A DNA stretch of 64,000 bases. Origin: JAXMAZ01 sp046350115. GTDB taxonomy: Bacteria > Planctomycetota > Planctomycetia > Gemmatales > Gemmataceae. The notes below the pieces were generated by a model, which searched no databases, was not told where the DNA came from, and saw nothing but the letters and a program-made list of their open reading frames with translations. The position numbers and the translations under genes are program-made. This document shows, one piece after another, positions 1 through 8,160 of this stretch (position 1 is the stretch's first letter; each line of letters opens with the position of its first letter). The DNA lies in contig JAXMAZ010000020.1 in the NCBI GenBank assembly GCA_046350115.1, positions 62,001-126,000 of the forward strand, written 5' to 3'.

Positions 1-1
1 C

Positions 2-124
2 CGGCAGAGCCGGGAGGAGGCGGCGGTCCGAGCCTATCTCGACGGCATGGGCCGGTGCGAGGAGACGGTCCGGATGACGGACGCCGTGGTCTGGCGGTAC
101 GACCTGAGCGGGCAAATCCCGTAG
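2..124 (+). CDS. C-terminal end of an unidentified protein (partial)
   Basis: An open frame runs in from the window edge and ends at TAG (122-124), giving 40 residues that end in Gly-Gln-Ile-Pro. Composition (many Arg/Glu, a YLDGMGR motif) looks coding, but no family is recognisable from so short a tail. The stop codon is the TAG inside the GTAGGG end of the palindrome that follows, so the present C-terminus may have been set by that element. Confidence 0.5.
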   Translation, partial: RQSREEAAVRAYLDGMGRCEETVRMTDAVVWRYDLSGQIP

Positions 125-213
125 GGTGCGTGGAGGCTCGGCGGAACGCACCGGGCCGGGCAGGCACTCCCCGCCCGGCCCGGTGCGTTCCGCCGAGCCT
201 CCACGCACCCTAC
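121..213. repeat. Family A palindrome (GTAGGGTGCG...CGCACCCTAC)
   Basis: The arms 121-160 and 174-213 are perfect 40-bp inverted repeats around a 13-nt loop. The left end supplies the stop codon of the upstream partial gene. On its other side lies the 3' end of the convergent PQQ gene, so as RNA it could also act as a bidirectional terminator. Confidence 0.95.
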
Positions 214-222
214 AAAATCCCG

Positions 223-1596
223 TCACTTCGCCAGCGAGACGCAGACGATCTCCTTGTCGTTCCGCGTGACCATGCACCGGTCGGCGAACGCCGGGTGCGA
301 CCACACCACCTTCCGGCCGCGGGTGGAGAAGGTGGCGTCGATCACGTGCGCCTTGCCCAGCACCTGCAACCCCTTGGGGGACGGCTTCAGCACGAACAGG
401 TCGCCGAGGTCGGTCTGGGCGAACACCTTGTTCCCGTTCCACACCCAGAAGGCGGTGCCGAACAGGGTGTCCTTGCCGTCGTACAGGGCGTGGTCGTCCC
501 ACACCTTCTCCCCGCTCGCCGCCTTCAGGCAGACCACCCGGCCGGCCTCGTCCATGCCGTACAGGTAGCCGTCCCGGTGGAGCATGGTCGTCATCAGGGT
601 GGGCAGCTTCTCCGGCGTCTTCGGGTACACGTCCTTCGCCTTCCAGGCGAAGTCCGCCCCCGTTGGCGTCACCTTCACCGCACAGCACCCCTCGTAGTAG
701 GTCGAGACCAGCACCTTGTCGTCCACCACGGCCGGGGTGACGATCGTGACCGCCGGCCGCATCTGCTTCTTCCCCTCGGGCAGAACCGGGTGCTTGAGTT
801 GCCAGTACACCTCGCCGGTCTGGGGGTTCAGCCCAGCCAGCTTGTCGGACAGCCAGATCACCAGTTGCCGCTTGCCGGCCAGGTCGGCGATCACCGGCGG
901 GGCGTAGCCCACCTCCTGGGACGACAGCCCCTTCCACTTCTCCTTGCCGGTGGCGGCGTCGAACCCGCGGACCGCCCCGCCGTCCCCGCCGACCAGGGTG
1001 ATGAGCGTGTCCCCGTCGAGCAACAGGTGGGCGGAGTGGCCCCAGACCGGCGGCTTCACCTTCAGGTCGGTCGTAAAGTTCGTCTTCCACTTCACCGACC
1101 CGTTGGCCGCATCGAAGGCGATCAGGTCGCCCATCGTGCCCAGGGTGTAGACGGTGCCGCCGGCGACGAGCGGGGTGGTCCGCGGCCCTTGCGGGTAGCT
1201 GATCCCGGTGTACGGGCAGTCGTACTCGTGCTTCCACAACTCGGCCCCGGTCTTGAGATCGAGGCAGAGTACCCGCTCCGTCCCCGGCAGGGTGCCGAGC
1301 TGGGCCTTCCCCTCCGGGACCGGGGCTTTCATCGTCCGGTCCATGACGTACACCTTGCCGCCGGCCACGGCCGGGCCGGTGTACCCCGGGCCGATCGGCT
1401 TCCGCCAGACCACCTTCGGCCCGCCCTCGGGGAAGGCGTCCAGGGTGCCGGACTCCTGCCAGACGGCGTCCCGTTTCGGCCCGAGCCACTGCGGCCAGTC
1501 GGCGGCCGACGCCCAGCCCGTCCCGACCAGCACCACCAGCACGCCCGGCACAATGCGGGCGAGCGACCGACCCTCGGCGCGGGGGCTTGGCAGCAT
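223..1596 (-). CDS. Exported PQQ-type beta-propeller repeat protein
   Basis: 457 residues. The ATG at 1596 is chosen because it is preceded by a strong AAGGAGGGGG ribosome site and opens a signal peptide (hydrophobic residues about 15-28, cut near Ala31). The mature protein begins with WPQWLGPKRDAVW, typical of planctomycete PQQ-like propellers. It continues with repeated blades of the kind 'VYxxD/LDxxTGxxxWK'. The family (BamB/quinoprotein dehydrogenase fold) includes scaffolds and dehydrogenases; no catalytic set is evident, so a function in the periplasm cannot be named. A related protein is at 37699-39057. Confidence 0.85.
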   Translation of the reverse strand: MLPSPRAEGRSLARIVPGVLVVLVGTGWASAADWPQWLGPKRDAVWQESGTLDAFPEGGPKVVWRKPIGPGYTGPAVAGGKVYVMDRTMKAPVPEGKAQLGTLPGTERVLCLDLKTGAELWKHEYDCPYTGISYPQGPRTTPLVAGGTVYTLGTMGDLIAFDAANGSVKWKTNFTTDLKVKPPVWGHSAHLLLDGDTLITLVGGDGGAVRGFDAATGKEKWKGLSSQEVGYAPPVIADLAGKRQLVIWLSDKLAGLNPQTGEVYWQLKHPVLPEGKKQMRPAVTIVTPAVVDDKVLVSTYYEGCCAVKVTPTGADFAWKAKDVYPKTPEKLPTLMTTMLHRDGYLYGMDEAGRVVCLKAASGEKVWDDHALYDGKDTLFGTAFWVWNGNKVFAQTDLGDLFVLKPSPKGLQVLGKAHVIDATFSTRGRKVVWSHPAFADRCMVTRNDKEIVCVSLAK

Positions 1597-1809
1597 GGTC
1601 CCCCTCCTTCGGTTCGAGTTGAAGCGCGCCCCTGACCACTCGGGCAGGGGCGGCCCGGCGACGGCCGGGCCGCGAGATTGTACCCGATGCCGAGCGTACA
1701 GGTTATGCCGACCGAACATTCGGCAGACCGGCCGTGCCCCGCTTGAACCAGCCCGCCCGGGCGGATATGGTCGGCGTAGGCAGTCCGTCCGCGTACCCGG
1801 GGGCGTGGG

Positions 1810-2544
1810 ATGTCCGGTCAACTGTTCCGCCGGCTGGCGGTGGTCGCGGTCGCCGCCGGCGTCGGCCTGTCCGCCGCCGCCCAGTCCCCCGGCGACCCGT
1901 ACATCCCGGTCCCGCCGGTGTCCCTGGCCCTGGACCGGGACGGCGTGTGGACGATGAACTTCGCCTACCTGCCGCCGCGGATCGTGTCGGTGGACACCCC
2001 GGACCGGGGCAAGCAGACGGTCTGGTACATGGTGTACCAGGTGTGGAACACGTCCGACACGCCGCAGACCTTCATCCCGACGTTCGAGCTGGTCACCCGG
2101 GACGGCCCCCAGATGACCTTCCTGGACTCCCCCGAGCCGGCCATCGCGGACAAGATCCGGGCGATCGAAGACCCGACCGGGTCGCTCGACCTGAAGACCT
2201 CGATCTCGATCAGCAAGCAGAAGATCCCCGTCACCCGGGCGCTGTCGCTGCCGCGGAAGGTACACGGCGTCGCCGTCTGGCCGACCGTGTCCGAGAAGGC
2301 CGGGTCGGTGAACCGGTTCAGCGTGTTCGTCACCGGGCTGTCGAACGGGCTGGCGGTGTCCCAGCGGGATGACGGGTCGGAGGAGGTGCGGCTGAAGACG
2401 CTCCAGCTCGACTTCATCCGGCCGACGGACAACGCCCGGCCGATGCTCGGCGACATCCGGCCGAACGACAACGGCGGGCTGGGGGCGGAGAAGTGGGTGT
2501 ACCGGGTGGCGCCGGTCGCCAAGAAGGCCGAGCCGAAGAAGTAG
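1810..2544 (+). CDS. Secreted protein of unknown function
   Basis: 244 residues with an N-terminal signal peptide (MSGQLFRRLAVVAVAAGVGL, cleavage near Ala-Ala-Gln). The rest is soluble, beta-rich and ends in a basic tail (KKAEPKK). No known domain is recognised. It is divergent from the PQQ gene across a 213-bp spacer that holds a short GC hairpin near 1652. The stop TAG (2542-2544) is the start of a GTAGGGCGGGTCAAG palindrome half-site. Confidence 0.75.
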   Translation: MSGQLFRRLAVVAVAAGVGLSAAAQSPGDPYIPVPPVSLALDRDGVWTMNFAYLPPRIVSVDTPDRGKQTVWYMVYQVWNTSDTPQTFIPTFELVTRDGPQMTFLDSPEPAIADKIRAIEDPTGSLDLKTSISISKQKIPVTRALSLPRKVHGVAVWPTVSEKAGSVNRFSVFVTGLSNGLAVSQRDDGSEEVRLKTLQLDFIRPTDNARPMLGDIRPNDNGGLGAEKWVYRVAPVAKKAEPKK

Positions 2545-2579
2545 GGCGGGTCAAGCCGGCTCTGCGGCGCCGACCCGCC
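2541..2579. repeat. Single arm of a family A palindrome
   Basis: GTAGGGCGGGTCAAG followed by a CGCCGACCCGCCG block matches the left half of the elements at 8044, 12591 and 40503. No matching right arm follows, so it looks like a truncated copy. It supplies the TAG stop of the preceding gene. Confidence 0.6.
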
Positions 2580-2625
2580 GCCGCGAGCTACAGCAACTCC
2601 CCATTCGGGCCGGCGGGCGTCTGGA

Positions 2626-2736
2626 GTAGGTTGCGTGGAGCGAGGCTTTGGGAGCGGAACGCACCGGCCCCGCAGCGGTTGCCTCTCCAGGCGTGAAGTC
2701 CCACGGTGCGTTTCGCAGAGCCTTCACGCACCCTAC
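2626..2736. repeat. Family A palindrome, diverged arms
   Basis: The left end GTAGGTTGCGTGGAG and right end CTTCACGCACCCTAC are imperfect inverted repeats. The loop contains, on the minus strand, GGGACTTCACGCCT and GGGGCCGGTGCG blocks that recur in the copies at 51429 and 51575, so these are homologous dispersed copies. The right end supplies the TAG stop codon of the minus-strand methyltransferase. Confidence 0.85.
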
Positions 2737-3896
2737 ATCCGAACCCCGATTACCGCGACCTGCTTGTCGCCCGCTCGTGTCAGAACCACAGTCCGGTGTT
2801 CGTTTCCGGTCAGCTTCCACTTCTTCCCGATCGCATCGGCGTCCGCCGTCGAGGCGCGGTTGAGCAGCGTCACCCGCCCGACGCCGCGTTCTCGAAGCAA
2901 CGCCCCGACCCGTTTCACGTCCAGCGGTAACACCTCTTCGACCCGGTAAGCGGTAGCGAACGGGTTCGCCACCAACTCATCCCCGGACAACACCGCGTAA
3001 CCCGGCTCGACCGGCCAGGCCCCGAGCTGCCGGGCCAGCTCGCCGAGCAGATCGGCCCGCACGGCCGCCGGGTCCGGGTCGAACAGGTACGCCCCGACCG
3101 GCCCCGAGTCCAACGGGTCGCCCGGCTCACCGGTCAGGACGTGCGGCCCCGGCAACAGCACCGCCCGCGGCTGACCGGTGCGGAACGGCCCGAACCACAA
3201 CACGCACTCCTTCAACTCGCCGTCGGCCGCGATGAACTCCGGGTCGGCGTCGAAGTCGGCCAACTCCGTGCGGCGCACCCCAGGGGCCAGTTTCACCGCC
3301 AGCGGGAAGCCGGCCGGGAACCGGGCGACCAACGCGGACAGCGGCGGCTCGCCGGCGTCGACGGCCCGCACCCGCTTGCCACCCGGCCGCCGGCCGGGGT
3401 CGGCGAACGCCGCTTCGCAGCCGGCCAGATCGACAGTCAACACGTCGCCGCAGACAAAGCGGCCGCTCAGCCCTTGAGCCGCCACATTGGCCTCGGCCAT
3501 CCGCAGCCGCACCGGGTCGCGGTCCACGGCCGTCACCGTCAGCCCGGCCGCGGCGAATGCGATGGCGTCCCCGCCGACCCCGCACCCCAGGTCGGCGACC
3601 GACCGGAACCCGGCGACAAACCGGCCGGCCCGATACGCGGCTACGGCCTCGCCGCTGGCCATCTCCAGCCCTTCGCGGTCGAACACCATCCGGTCGGCGT
3701 GGCGGAACTTGGCCCGCGCCTTCGCCCGGAGCAACACGGTGTCCAGCGCCGCTCGTGCGAGCGGCTCGGGGAACTGTTTGCGGAGCCGGTCCAGGGCGGC
3801 CGGGTACTTGGCTTCCGTGGGTTGAAGCCCGGCCGCCGCTGCCAGGGCAGCATCACCCGTCGGCGACAGCAACTCGTTCAGCGTGGCGAGGTCCAT
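2733..3896 (-). CDS. Class I SAM-dependent methyltransferase, THUMP-like type
   Basis: 387 residues. The SAM-binding motif is VADLGCGVGGDAI, followed by VTAVDRDPVRL (acidic ribose-binding residue) and a motif IV-like AFADPGRRPGGKR. This arrangement (DPGRR/DPxRR, then a C-terminal THUMP-like domain) is seen in a family of uncharacterised bacterial methyltransferases, probably acting on RNA; the substrate is inferred, not shown. Its ATG overlaps the nagA stop (TGATG), so translation is probably coupled. The final TAG comes from a palindrome end. Confidence 0.8.
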   Translation of the reverse strand: MDLATLNELLSPTGDAALAAAAGLQPTEAKYPAALDRLRKQFPEPLARAALDTVLLRAKARAKFRHADRMVFDREGLEMASGEAVAAYRAGRFVAGFRSVADLGCGVGGDAIAFAAAGLTVTAVDRDPVRLRMAEANVAAQGLSGRFVCGDVLTVDLAGCEAAFADPGRRPGGKRVRAVDAGEPPLSALVARFPAGFPLAVKLAPGVRRTELADFDADPEFIAADGELKECVLWFGPFRTGQPRAVLLPGPHVLTGEPGDPLDSGPVGAYLFDPDPAAVRADLLGELARQLGAWPVEPGYAVLSGDELVANPFATAYRVEEVLPLDVKRVGALLRERGVGRVTLLNRASTADADAIGKKWKLTGNEHRTVVLTRAGDKQVAVIGVRM

Positions 3897-5065
3897 CACA
3901 CCACCCGCCGGCCGCCGACGTACACCCGCCGCACGGTCAGCTCGCGGTCCAGCACGACGAAATCGGCTCGCTTGCCCACTTCCAGGCTGCCGCACTCCTG
4001 ATCCAGCCCGAGGATGCGAGCCGGCGTCAGCGAGGCCATGCGGACCACTTCTGGTAGCGGTGCCCCGGTCAGCCGGTGGAAGGTGCGGACGCAGTGGTCG
4101 AGGACCATCACTCCGGACGCCAGCCCCTTGCCGTCGAGCGTCACACCCACGTCGCCGAGCCGCCGGACCTTCTCGCCGCCGTCGGCCGGGCCGAACCAGT
4201 ATTCGCCGTCCGGGCAGTCCACCGCCCGCATGGCGTCGGACACCAGCGCCAGCCGGTCCGGCCCCTTCACCTTGTACGCCAGCCGCAACAGGTCCGCGGA
4301 CAGGTGCCAGCCGTCGGCGATCACCTCCGTGGTCAGCTCGTCGAAGTAGAGCGTCGCCTCCATGACCCCGGCCCGCATCGGGAACGCCTGCCCCGGCCGC
4401 AGCCTCGCCCGGTCCGACATGGCACAGAACAGGTGATCGATGTGCCGCACGCCCCACCCGACGGCCGCCTCCATCTGCGGGAAGGTGGCGTAGCTGTGCC
4501 CGGCGGTGACGAGCAACCCACGATCCCGGGCCGCCCGCACCAGTCGTTCGCAGCCGGGCAACTCCGGGGCGACGGTCAGCGTCCGCAGCCCCCGGCCGGC
4601 GTAAGCGAGCAGTGTCTCGTCCACGTCCGGCGACGGGGTGAGGAAGTCGGCGACCGGGTGACAGCCCTTCGCCTCGGGAACGAAGTACGGCCCGTACAGG
4701 TGCCCGCCGGCCACCCGCGCCCCGCCGGTGTCGGCGTCGGTGAGTTCGGCACACGTTTCCAGGAACCCGCGGTACTGGTCGAGGCGGGCGACGGTGCTGG
4801 TCGGGGTGAGCGTGGTCGTGCCGTGCCGGGCGTGGCACCGGCAGACGGTGCGGAAGGCGTCCGCGGTGCCGTCCATGAAGTCGGCCCCGTCCCCGCCGTG
4901 GACGTGGACGTCCACGAACCCGGGGGCGAGATACATCCCGCCGAGGTCTTCGCCGTCGCCGTCATCCAGGGCCGCGATCCGGCCGTCGGCGACGGTCAGG
5001 CCGGCGTTCTCGACCAGCCGGTCGGGCAGGATCAGGGTGGCGTTGCGAAACGAGTATCGGTTCAC
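3896..5065 (-). CDS. nagA: N-acetylglucosamine-6-phosphate deacetylase
   Basis: 389 residues, normal for NagA, which hydrolyses GlcNAc-6-P to GlcN-6-P and acetate in amino-sugar use. Visible motifs are the metal-site APGFVDVHVHGG, the HGTTTLTPT region, AGHSYA, HIDHLFCAM and the catalytic-Asp segment ALVSDAMRAVDCPDG. A GTG start at 5065 with GGAG upstream is chosen because it begins just before the conserved amidohydrolase N-terminal strand; the frame stays open further upstream but enters the palindrome. The downstream methyltransferase gene overlaps its stop. Confidence 0.92.
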   Translation of the reverse strand: MNRYSFRNATLILPDRLVENAGLTVADGRIAALDDGDGEDLGGMYLAPGFVDVHVHGGDGADFMDGTADAFRTVCRCHARHGTTTLTPTSTVARLDQYRGFLETCAELTDADTGGARVAGGHLYGPYFVPEAKGCHPVADFLTPSPDVDETLLAYAGRGLRTLTVAPELPGCERLVRAARDRGLLVTAGHSYATFPQMEAAVGWGVRHIDHLFCAMSDRARLRPGQAFPMRAGVMEATLYFDELTTEVIADGWHLSADLLRLAYKVKGPDRLALVSDAMRAVDCPDGEYWFGPADGGEKVRRLGDVGVTLDGKGLASGVMVLDHCVRTFHRLTGAPLPEVVRMASLTPARILGLDQECGSLEVGKRADFVVLDRELTVRRVYVGGRRVV

Positions 5066-5115
5066 GGTGACTCCGGGTGGGGCGGCGGCTATGGTATCCG
5101 CGACACTCGACCGGT

Positions 5116-5202
5116 GTAGGGCGGGTCGAGGAGGCTCGGCGACGAGGCCTGCCGGAGTCGCAACGGCAGGCCTCGTCGCCGAGCCTCCTCGACCCGCCCT
5201 AC
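5116..5202. repeat. Family A palindrome (GTAGGGCGGGTCGAG type)
   Basis: The arms 5116-5154 and 5164-5202 are perfect 39-bp inverted repeats with a 9-nt loop. It sits between divergently transcribed nagA and the SDR gene, 17 bp ahead of the SDR start. That makes it unlikely to be a terminator of either and possibly part of their 5' leaders. Confidence 0.95.
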
Positions 5203-5219
5203 GCAGAACGGAGCGATTC

Positions 5220-6062
5220 ATGCGGCGGAAGCTGGCCGGGTTGCGGGTGCTCGTCACAGGGGCGTCTCAGGGGATCGGCCGGGCGCTGGTCGTGGAGGCG
5301 GCCCGCCGCGGGTGCAAGGTGCTCGCCGCCGCCCGGTCCGCCGACCTGCTCGACGAGCTGGCCCAGGAGGTCCGCAAGTCCGGCGGCACAGTCGAGCCGG
5401 TGGTCGCCGACGTGGCCGACCCGGCCGACCGGCAGGCGATGCTGGACGCCGCGAACCGACACTTCGGCGGGCTGGACATCCTGGTGAACAACGCCGGGAT
5501 CGGGGCCACCGGCCACTTCATGGACACCAAGCCGGAGACCCTGCGGCACATCTTCGAGGTGAACTACTTCGCGCTTTGCGAGATGGTCCGGCTGTTCCTG
5601 CCGACGCTCCGGCGGGGGACCACCCCGGCCATCGTGAACATCTCGTCGGTACTCGGCCGGCGGGCGTGGCCGGCCCGGTCGATGTACTCGGCCAGCAAGT
5701 TCGCGGTGCAGGGGTTCAGCGAGGCGCTGCGGGCCGAGCTGCTGGCGGACGGAATCGACGTGACCGTCATCAGCCCCGGGCTGACCCGGACCAACTTCAG
5801 CAAGAACCTGCTGGAGAACAAGGCGAAGCTGTCGCTCGACCACCGCCGCGGGATGACGGCCGAGCAGGTGGCGACGGCCACCTGGAACGCGGTCGAGGCC
5901 CGGTGGATGGACGTCACCCTGTCCGCCGGCGGCAAGGCGCTGGTGCTGCTCACCCGCTGCTTCCCGGGGCTGATCGACTTCTTCGCCCGGCGGAAGGTGC
6001 GGCAACTGTTCGCCGCCGAGATCGCCGACCGGGAGCGGTCAGCCGGGCGGGGTGCGGGGTAG
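5220..6062 (+). CDS. Short-chain dehydrogenase/reductase
   Basis: 280 residues. It shows the NAD(P) motif TGASQGIGRA (about residues 14-23), the NNAGIG motif, the catalytic Ser in NISSVLGRR and the YxxxK pair in YSASK, then the substrate-side ISPGLTRT loop. The ATG at 5220 is chosen because it starts right before the Rossmann strand. The arginine in position 2-3 and after the Gly-rich loop hints at NADP, but this is weak. Substrate unknown. Its 3' end overlaps the convergent toxin gene by 24 bp. Confidence 0.88.
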   Translation: MRRKLAGLRVLVTGASQGIGRALVVEAARRGCKVLAAARSADLLDELAQEVRKSGGTVEPVVADVADPADRQAMLDAANRHFGGLDILVNNAGIGATGHFMDTKPETLRHIFEVNYFALCEMVRLFLPTLRRGTTPAIVNISSVLGRRAWPARSMYSASKFAVQGFSEALRAELLADGIDVTVISPGLTRTNFSKNLLENKAKLSLDHRRGMTAEQVATATWNAVEARWMDVTLSAGGKALVLLTRCFPGLIDFFARRKVRQLFAAEIADRERSAGRGAG

Positions 6063-6320
6063 CCGGCGGGCGGCGTGGATGACGGCGATGATTTGGAGCC
6101 GGTCGTCGAGCACCCGATAAATGATCCGGTACGGCGGTTCGATCAGCTCCCGTAGGGCCGGGTCGCTGTAATCCGGCACGACACCCCCGAGCAGCGGGAG
6201 CCGTTCCAGATCGGACACCCGCCGGGCGATCCGGCCGGCCAGGGCCGACCCAGCGGACCCGCCGCCGGCCCGGATCGCCTGAAACTGCGCGTCCGCCGGC
6301 TCGGTCCACTCGACGGTCAT
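6039..6320 (-). CDS. RelE/ParE-family toxin
   Basis: 93 residues starting MTVEWTEPADAQFQAI and ending with PYRIIYRVLDDRLQIIAVIHAARR, the characteristic C-terminal strands of the ParE/RelE plasmid-stabilisation fold. It starts 4 nt after the stop of the small antitoxin gene, the usual antitoxin-toxin order. Whether it cleaves mRNA or poisons gyrase cannot be told. It overlaps the convergent SDR gene at the 3' end. Confidence 0.85.
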   Translation of the reverse strand: MTVEWTEPADAQFQAIRAGGGSAGSALAGRIARRVSDLERLPLLGGVVPDYSDPALRELIEPPYRIIYRVLDDRLQIIAVIHAARRLPRTPPG

Positions 6321-6324
6321 GGGG

Positions 6325-6507
6325 TCAGCCCATGCGCTGTAGCACTTCGGCATGTGGGATGACCCGGCCTTCGTCCGCCGCCCTCAGCCCCTCCTCGATC
6401 GCTTTGCGTACCTCGATGTGGTAGATCAGGTCGTCCCAGGTCAGGTCGTTCGGCAGGCGGTCGAGCATCTGCCGCATCTCGTCCTTGACCGACGTGGTCG
6501 TGGTCAT
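6325..6507 (-). CDS. Antitoxin of the RelE/ParE-type pair
   Basis: 60 residues. The C-terminal half (KAIEEGLRAADEGRVIPH then EVLQRM) is the common signature of small antitoxins that pair with ParE/RelE toxins. The N-terminus would contain the DNA-binding/dimer part and is short. Co-transcribed with the toxin directly downstream. Autoregulation by the pair is expected from the family, not seen here. Confidence 0.8.
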   Translation of the reverse strand: MTTTTSVKDEMRQMLDRLPNDLTWDDLIYHIEVRKAIEEGLRAADEGRVIPHAEVLQRMG

Positions 6508-6558
6508 CGTCGCCCCTCGGGTGTGCTGGTGGATTATCGCACGCCGCCGGCCGTCGGC

Positions 6559-7221
6559 TCAACGGCAGACGACGAACGGCCGCAGGTTGTCGAGCGTCTT
6601 TACCCCGATCCCCTTCACCCGCCGCAGGTCGTCCACCGACTTGAACCGCTCGGTCCCGCGGGCCAGGACGATCCGCCCGGCCAGCGTCGGCCCGACCCCG
6701 GGCAGCCGCATTAGCTCGGCCTCGTCGGCCGCGTTCACATCGATTGGCGGGTCGCCGGACTGGACCTTGCCGCCGCGGACCGGGGCCGACGGCTTCGGGG
6801 CCGGCGGCTTCCGTTCTAGCTTTTCCAATGCCGGCGGCGGGTCGGCGGACGACTCATCCGGCTGTTCGCCGACGGTCAACCACGGTCGCAGCTTCTCCAA
6901 CGTCGCCGGGCCGACCCCCCTCACCCCGCGGAGATCGTCCACCGCCCCAAACCGCCGGCCGCCCTGCCGGTGGGTCAGGATCGCGTCGGCAAGAGCGGGG
7001 CCAACGCCCGGCACTTGTAACAGCTCCGCCCGGTCGGCCCGGTTGAGATCGAGTTGAGATGCGACGGCGAGGTGTTGTTCGGTCGGCCGCAGTCCGGCCC
7101 GGCCGCTGTACGCCCGGGCGGCCAGCACGGCGGCGAGAAGCACGACGACGACCGCCAACGCCCGCTCCGGCCGGCGGTCCGCCGGCGGGGGAGGAGCGGG
7201 AGGTGGGGCGGGCGTGTCCAT
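6559..7221 (-). CDS. ComEA-like helix-hairpin-helix protein with two HhH domains
   Basis: 220 residues. A Pro-rich cytoplasmic start is followed by one membrane segment (about 21-38). Two ComEA-type HhH modules come next, LDLNRADRAELLQVPGVG (about 58) and IDVNAADEAELMRLPGVG (about 164), separated by a Pro/Lys-rich linker. In competence, single-module ComEA binds incoming DNA at the membrane. The doubled module here is reminiscent of planctomycete ComEA-like proteins. Role in DNA uptake is inferred from the family only, and no other com gene is in the window. Confidence 0.82.
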   Translation of the reverse strand: MDTPAPPPAPPPPADRRPERALAVVVVLLAAVLAARAYSGRAGLRPTEQHLAVASQLDLNRADRAELLQVPGVGPALADAILTHRQGGRRFGAVDDLRGVRGVGPATLEKLRPWLTVGEQPDESSADPPPALEKLERKPPAPKPSAPVRGGKVQSGDPPIDVNAADEAELMRLPGVGPTLAGRIVLARGTERFKSVDDLRRVKGIGVKTLDNLRPFVVCR

Positions 7222-7263
7222 CGCGGGCGGCTCGACCGGCGTGACCGATCCGACCGCGACATT

Positions 7264-8019
7264 CTAACCCCGCGGCAAGGTGAGCACCACGTACCGGCAC
7301 CAGTTCGCCGCCGACGGGGCCAGCCGCAGTAAACGGGCGTCGAGGGCGTCCAGCAAGCGGACGGCCCGGCCGGGCCAGACCCGTCGAAGCATCCCGAACA
7401 ATTGGTGCCCCTCGACCGTCAGCCGGGGGAAGTGCCGTCGGAGCGGGGCCAGGTCACGGGGCCGGAGCGGGTGCTCGTCCGGGGTGCGGTCTTTGCCCGG
7501 GTACGGCAGCCGGCGGCGGGCGAACTCCAGCACCGGGTTGCCGCCCCACGGCTCGCAGAACACCGCCACCCCGCCCGGCCGCAGCACCCGCCGCAGTTCG
7601 GCCCCGGCCCGGTCCAGGTCGAGGTGGTGCAGGACCGCGTTCCCCCAGACCGCGTCGAAGCTGCCGTCCGCGAACGGCAGGTGCTCGGCGTCCGCGGCGA
7701 CGAAGGTGGCGGCCACCCCGTTCGACACCGCCCGCTGCCCGGCCTCGGCCACGTACCCCGGGGACAGGTCGAACCCGGTGACGACGGCCCCGGCCCGGGC
7801 CAGTACCACCGCCGCCATCCCGTGCCCGCAGCCGTAATCGAGGACCGCCTTGCCCCGCACGTCGCCCAGTTTGGCGAACGCCGGCCGGACCCAGGTTTCG
7901 TGGTCGAGGTAGTCGGCGTCGGCGAACCGCAGGTGGGCGTCGGTTGTGAGGTCGGCCGACCGGCCGGCGGCCTGCCGGTCGTGGAACTCGCGCTCGGTCA
8001 GCAATCGGGTTGCGGTCAT
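7264..8019 (-). CDS. Class I SAM-dependent methyltransferase (Methyltransf_11 type)
   Basis: 251 residues. Motif I is VLDYGCGHGMAAVVLARAGA, motif II VTGFDLSPGYV, then AEHLPFADGSFDAVWGNAVL and the LRPGG strand, a complete small-molecule or lipid methyltransferase core. AGGA precedes the ATG. The C-terminal 60 residues are Arg/Leu-rich and may bind the acceptor. Substrate unknown. Confidence 0.85.
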   Translation of the reverse strand: MTATRLLTEREFHDRQAAGRSADLTTDAHLRFADADYLDHETWVRPAFAKLGDVRGKAVLDYGCGHGMAAVVLARAGAVVTGFDLSPGYVAEAGQRAVSNGVAATFVAADAEHLPFADGSFDAVWGNAVLHHLDLDRAGAELRRVLRPGGVAVFCEPWGGNPVLEFARRRLPYPGKDRTPDEHPLRPRDLAPLRRHFPRLTVEGHQLFGMLRRVWPGRAVRLLDALDARLLRLAPSAANWCRYVVLTLPRG

Positions 8020-8043
8020 GTCGCGTCCTTGCGGTCAACACTT

Positions 8044-8151
8044 GTAGGGCGGGTCAAGCCCGGCTTTGCGGGCGCCGACCCGCCGAGAGGGGCAATCGCC
8101 CGTTGCCGGTTCGGCGGGTCGTCGTCGCAAAGCCTCCTCGACCCGCCCTAC
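8044..8151. repeat. Family A palindrome, GTAGGGCGGGTCAAG type
   Basis: Imperfect inverted repeat with ends GTAGGGCGGGTC and GACCCGCCCTAC. The loop at about 8091-8112 reads, on the minus strand, GAACCGGCAACGGGCGATTG, a core shared with elements at 12591, 19672 and 53738 despite different arms. Confidence 0.88.
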
Positions 8152-8160
8152 ACCGGCCCG

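Noticed and set aside
55..1635. Long plus-strand open frame opposite the PQQ gene
   Set aside because: It is an antisense shadow in GC-rich DNA: Arg/Pro/His-rich, no domain, and it runs through a palindrome. The minus-strand propeller protein explains the region.
1600..1640. Fragment of a tRNA gene suggested by GGTTCGAG
   Set aside because: The T-loop-like word stands alone; no matching acceptor or anticodon stems can be folded around it.
5116..5202. Intrinsic terminator
   Set aside because: It lies between divergently transcribed genes, so no transcript from either would end there, and it lacks a T-tract.
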